A stretch of 9,325 nt of DNA, taken from an uncultured Lachnospiraceae bacterium (GTDB lineage Bacteria; Bacillota_A; Clostridia; Lachnospirales; Lachnospiraceae). The stretch covers positions 1 to 9,325 of the forward strand of contig CAMWWS010000087.1 of the NCBI GenBank assembly GCA_947178085.1, written 5' to 3'. The position numbers and the translations under genes were made by a program. Shown piece after piece: positions 7,455 through 9,325 of the stretch. How positions within the stretch are numbered: the first letter of the stretch is position 1; the number at the start of each line of letters is the position of its first letter. The notes beneath the pieces were generated by a model that was given only the letters and a program-made list of their open reading frames with translations, ran no database searches and had not been told where the DNA came from.

Positions 7455-7700
7455 TCAATCTCTCCTTAAATACAAAGAATTACGTGGATCTCCGGTAACC
7501 TGTTCTGCCTCCCACATATCGAAATTTCCAAACGGACTGAAATCCCACATTTCGAGTTCTACATCCGTAAGCATCCGATAGGTTTCAGAAAAGAGAAATT
7601 TTCTAAGAGCCGATAGTGGTTCAACTCCATATTTATCCACTATCATCTGTGATACTTTTTCGTTATAAAAAGAAAGAATAAATACCATTTCATTTTTCAT
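7455..7700 (-). CDS. Conserved small protein of unknown function (81 aa)
   Basis: 81 residues, no function known to me. It begins MKNEMVFILSFYNEKVSQMI, continues with helices containing ALRKFLFSETYRML, and ends with MWEAEQVTGDPRNSLYLR. I recognise this as a type that accompanies DUF3990 and DUF3791 genes, but I have no family name for it. The start is the ATG at 7700, seven bases after GAGGTGG. It begins 16 bases after the DUF3990 stop and ends one base before the DUF3791 start, so it is the middle gene of a tight three-gene cassette. Like DUF3791 it starts with a helix rich in E, F and Y (NEMVFILSFYNEK compared with KEMEFFIFLIENY), so the two may be related. Confidence 0.8.
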   Translation of the reverse strand: MKNEMVFILSFYNEKVSQMIVDKYGVEPLSALRKFLFSETYRMLTDVELEMWDFSPFGNFDMWEAEQVTGDPRNSLYLRRD

Positions 7701-7716
7701 CGTTCAACCACCTCAC

Positions 7717-7932
7717 TTAAACTTTCAACGAAGATAATAATTCCTCGTCAAAGCAATATGACGTAATTATTTGTTTTCCCGCTCCTCGCCTTTTCACTGT
7801 AAGATACACCCATCTTTCCGCTTGCTCATAGCTTGACGTAAGATAGAAGCCTGTACCAAAGTCAAGTCTGCGGTCAGACTGCAGAATTTTAGGTTTTTCA
7901 ACAACAATATTGCTCCCATGATATAATATCAT
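7717..7932 (-). CDS. DUF3990 protein, ART-like, N-terminal part only (probably truncated)
   Basis: 71 residues from the ATG at 7932 (MILYHGSN), with AGGAGT ten bases upstream. An ATG at 7959 is in frame but lies ahead of this ribosome binding site and adds a non-conserved stretch. DUF3990 belongs to the ADP-ribosyltransferase-like fold; the LYHGS and DFGTGFYLT motifs match the first two catalytic strands. Family members I know are about twice this long, with a C-terminal half that should carry the third catalytic position. Here the frame stops with TAA right after SSLKV and the next gene starts 16 bases later, so that half is missing, and activity is doubtful. If intact it would be a candidate toxin-like ADP-ribosyltransferase. 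It is the first gene of the cassette with the 81-aa protein and DUF3791. Confidence 0.75.
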   Translation of the reverse strand: MILYHGSNIVVEKPKILQSDRRLDFGTGFYLTSSYEQAERWVYLTVKRRGAGKQIITSYCFDEELLSSLKV

Positions 7933-7959
7933 CAAACAGTCACTCCTATATAAACACAT

Positions 7960-7988
7960 TTTGTAACATGTATTTTTATTCTCAGCAA
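7960..7988 (-). promoter_or_regulatory. Candidate promoter of the DUF3990 cassette
   Basis: On the minus strand, TTGCTG (7988-7983) is followed by 17 bases and TACAAA (7965-7960), with an extended TG one base before the -10. Transcription would start about 20 bases before the DUF3990 ATG. Both boxes are imperfect (about four of six in each), so this is only a reasonable candidate. Confidence 0.4.
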
Positions 7989-8046
7989 TTCATCATGCTT
8001 ACACTTGTTGACTTTTCTTATTTATTCTTAAATTAACTCCCTTTTG

Positions 8047-8061
8047 GGGAACAGTGTTCCC
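8047..8061. promoter_or_regulatory. Perfect 15-bp palindrome, possible operator
   Basis: GGGAACAGTGTTCCC has 7-bp arms around one central base. It lies between the DUF4180 remnant and the DUF3990 promoter candidate, about 60 bp upstream of the -35. No T-run follows on either strand, so it is not a normal terminator. It looks like a dimer-binding site for a regulator that is not identified here. Confidence 0.45.
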
Positions 8062-8084
8062 ATTTGCTAATCCACAAACTGAAA

Positions 8085-8257
8085 TTAACGGGTCAGCATA
8101 TCGATTGCTTCTTCTTCAGTAGCGGCAAAGAACACATCTTTACCCTTGTTGCACTCATAAGCACATCCATAGCAGACTGCACATCCGTGATTACTTTTTC
8201 GTTATCATAAATAATAGCACATAGTATCTAATTTTTTTCAATAGTTTTGATTTCCAT
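8085..8257 (-). pseudogene. DUF4180 gene remnant (nonsense codon plus internal deletion)
   Basis: Reading from an ATG at 8257 gives MEIKTIEKN, then TAG at codon 10, then CAIIYDNEKVITDVQSAMDV up to LMSA, which matches the start of DUF4180 proteins as I know them. In another frame the sequence continues YECNKGKDVFFAATEEEA to a TAA at 8087-8085, matching the family's C-terminus. About 60 residues are present of the usual roughly 115-120, so the middle half is missing and the two ends are out of frame. The join falls around 8149-8160, where TATGAGTGCAA can encode both the end of the N-part and the start of the C-part. DUF4180 function is unknown. The gene is dead by three independent signs: stop codon, deletion and frameshift. 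Confidence 0.8.
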
Positions 8258-8343
8258 ACCTTTGATGCCCTATCAAATTTCGATTTTGCTCTCTGCTTAG
8301 CTTCCCGCCACACTGAAAGATGCAAATGCTTTTATTATCAGAA
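8258..8343. other. Spacer between hydrolase and DUF4180 remnant, nothing identified
   Basis: These 86 bases lie downstream of the alpha/beta hydrolase stop. A 6-bp AGATGC/GCATCT pairing around the stop codon leaves a large loop and no proper T-run, so it is not a convincing terminator. Short open frames on the minus strand match nothing I recognise. The stretch may be decayed sequence belonging to the DUF4180 remnant's upstream region. Confidence 0.5.
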
Positions 8344-9216
8344 TCACGCATCTGCAATCACAGTTTTTAACAAATGCTCGTTAATCACTTCATCCGTATC
8401 ACCTCTGACAATCCCCATATGAGTGCTGCGAATTCCATTATCAAACAAAATATATTTAATATTTGATTTTCGAAGGGCTTCTTGTTTACCATAAATACTT
8501 ACCGTATCACATGGCACTTCTTCATCGTTCTTACCCTGGGCAATCACAATCTTGCTGTCGGACCTGTTGATTCCATCAATTGCACTAAATTTGTTCATCT
8601 TTCCAAAACGAATAAATTGTGCAATCCGAATAAATAGCTCCACAAGCGAAGAAAATCTCTTTATATTTGAAATAGCATAGAAATGCATTACCTCCCCGAT
8701 CGTTGCAAATCCGGCAACCGAAACTACCCTGTCAATGATCACATCGGCATAGTTCAGAACTGCACAAACCGCGTATCCTCCCATACTATGTCCGAATAAT
8801 GTGATGGGAAGTCCGTATTGCTCTGCACACCGAATGGCTGCTCTCAAATCATAGACTGCCTGTAATATTCCCCAAAAGCACCCCCTATTATCCCGATACG
8901 CTGTATTATCAAATGTCATAACCATATATCCATGTTCCACCAGCCACAATACCTCCGGGATATAGTAATCAGAGGTCACCCCCATTCCATGTGACATCAC
9001 AACAATTCCTTCTTTATTTTCAGCTCCGTATATGTAGCCATTCAAAAGATTCTTTCCGCTTTTGAATCTGATTCTTGAGATTTTATCTGCATATTGCTCA
9101 TGACAATTTTGTTGATTCACGGTTTTAACAGTTTGAAACATGATTTTGTTTAGAATCAGAGAACATAGAATAATGGCAAGTGCCAACACTATGATAATAA
9201 TGCAAATAAGTTTCAT
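8344..9216 (-). CDS. Membrane-anchored alpha/beta hydrolase
   Basis: Serine hydrolase of the alpha/beta fold, 290 residues; the substrate is unknown, and esterase or acylglycerol lipase activity is most likely. A hydrophobic segment at about 3-23 acts as a membrane anchor or uncleaved signal, followed by N23-K24, so the catalytic domain is probably outside the membrane. Visible catalytic features are the oxyanion HG in MSHGMG (76-77), nucleophile S144 in GHSMGG, probable acid D231 in QGKNDEEVP, and H266 in STHMG. A lid-like helical insertion lies at about 175-210. The start is the ATG at 9216 with GCGAGGT about seven bases upstream. No promoter fits well in the 56 bases between it and the group II intron, so transcription may come from or through the intron. 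It is a single gene with decayed sequence downstream. Confidence 0.92.
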   Translation of the reverse strand: MKLICIIIIVLALAIILCSLILNKIMFQTVKTVNQQNCHEQYADKISRIRFKSGKNLLNGYIYGAENKEGIVVMSHGMGVTSDYYIPEVLWLVEHGYMVMTFDNTAYRDNRGCFWGILQAVYDLRAAIRCAEQYGLPITLFGHSMGGYAVCAVLNYADVIIDRVVSVAGFATIGEVMHFYAISNIKRFSSLVELFIRIAQFIRFGKMNKFSAIDGINRSDSKIVIAQGKNDEEVPCDTVSIYGKQEALRKSNIKYILFDNGIRSTHMGIVRGDTDEVINEHLLKTVIADA

Positions 9217-9272
9217 ATACCATACCTCGCTTTTTAGAATTTCAATTGTGTTCTTTGTTTATCTTCCAGGCA

Positions 9273-9325
9273 GTCGAGTAGACAAGCGGCTCACGCCGCA
9301 AGCCCCTCACAGATCCGTACGTGCG
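9273..9325 (-). mobile_element. 3' end of a group II intron (domains V-VI), continues past the window
   Basis: Read on the minus strand, the right edge begins with CGCACGTACGGATCTGTGAG, the 3' half of a domain V hairpin as I know it from bacterial group II introns. A GCGGC-GTGA-GCCGC hairpin follows (9299-9286), a domain VI candidate, and then CTACTCGAC ending at 9273, the typical AY 3' terminus. The A at 9279 lies seven bases from this end, a good place for the branch point. Sequence after 9273 would be the 3' exon, 56 bases from the hydrolase start. The 5' half of domain V and the intron-encoded reverse transcriptase would lie outside the window. Confidence 0.8.

Noticed and set aside
8047..8061. 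LexA (SOS) box
   Set aside because: The Gram-positive site needs GAAC-N4-GTTC; here the spacing is three bases.
8203..8331. Minus-strand frame containing HLSVWREAKQRAKSKFDR
   Set aside because: It has no start with a ribosome binding site and no recognised family, and it overlaps the better-supported DUF4180 remnant.
1..9325. CRISPR array, rRNA or tRNA gene
   Set aside because: No regularly spaced direct repeats and no rRNA or tRNA signature were seen on either strand.

Overview
The window looks like a piece of a Clostridia chromosome, most likely Lachnospiraceae. The evidence is moderately low GC, AGGAGG-type ribosome binding sites, and proteins of types common in gut Lachnospiraceae: a DUF4982-type GH2 beta-galactosidase, a SASA-type acetylesterase, DUF3990/DUF3791/DUF4180 proteins, a membrane-bound XRE regulator and a bacterial group II intron. 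This assignment comes from family knowledge; no search was run.

Bases 1-5450 hold a minus-strand carbohydrate operon. It reads from a strong promoter (TTGCCA-N17-TATAAT at 5418-5446) through a HAD phosphatase, a sialate-O-acetylesterase-like esterase and a GH2 beta-galactosidase whose C-terminus runs off the left edge. Gaps are 15-17 bases. None of the three visible N-termini has a signal peptide, so the operon probably de-acetylates and cleaves imported acetylated galactosides in the cytoplasm.

Bases 5450-5900 are gene-free but highly structured. A 228-bp element (5494-5721) has 23-bp perfect terminal inverted repeats that extend into a long stem enclosing three hairpins. The promoter region of the next gene follows, with palindromic and 33-bp-spaced repeats that look like autoregulatory operators.

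Bases 5900-7154 hold an XRE-family regulator with four predicted membrane segments (plus strand), facing a Nudix hydrolase (minus strand). A hairpin between them can serve as a two-way terminator.

Bases 7250-8257 are an accessory cluster on the minus strand, partly decayed. It contains the N-terminal part of a DUF3990 (ADP-ribosyltransferase-like) protein, an 81-aa unknown protein, a DUF3791 protein, and a broken DUF4180 gene with an early stop and an internal deletion.

Bases 8344-9325 hold a membrane-anchored alpha/beta hydrolase (minus strand). Immediately upstream of it is the 3' end of a group II intron, which continues past the right edge. The most unusual items are the branched inverted-repeat element, the DUF3990-unknown-DUF3791 cassette and the DUF4180 deletion remnant.
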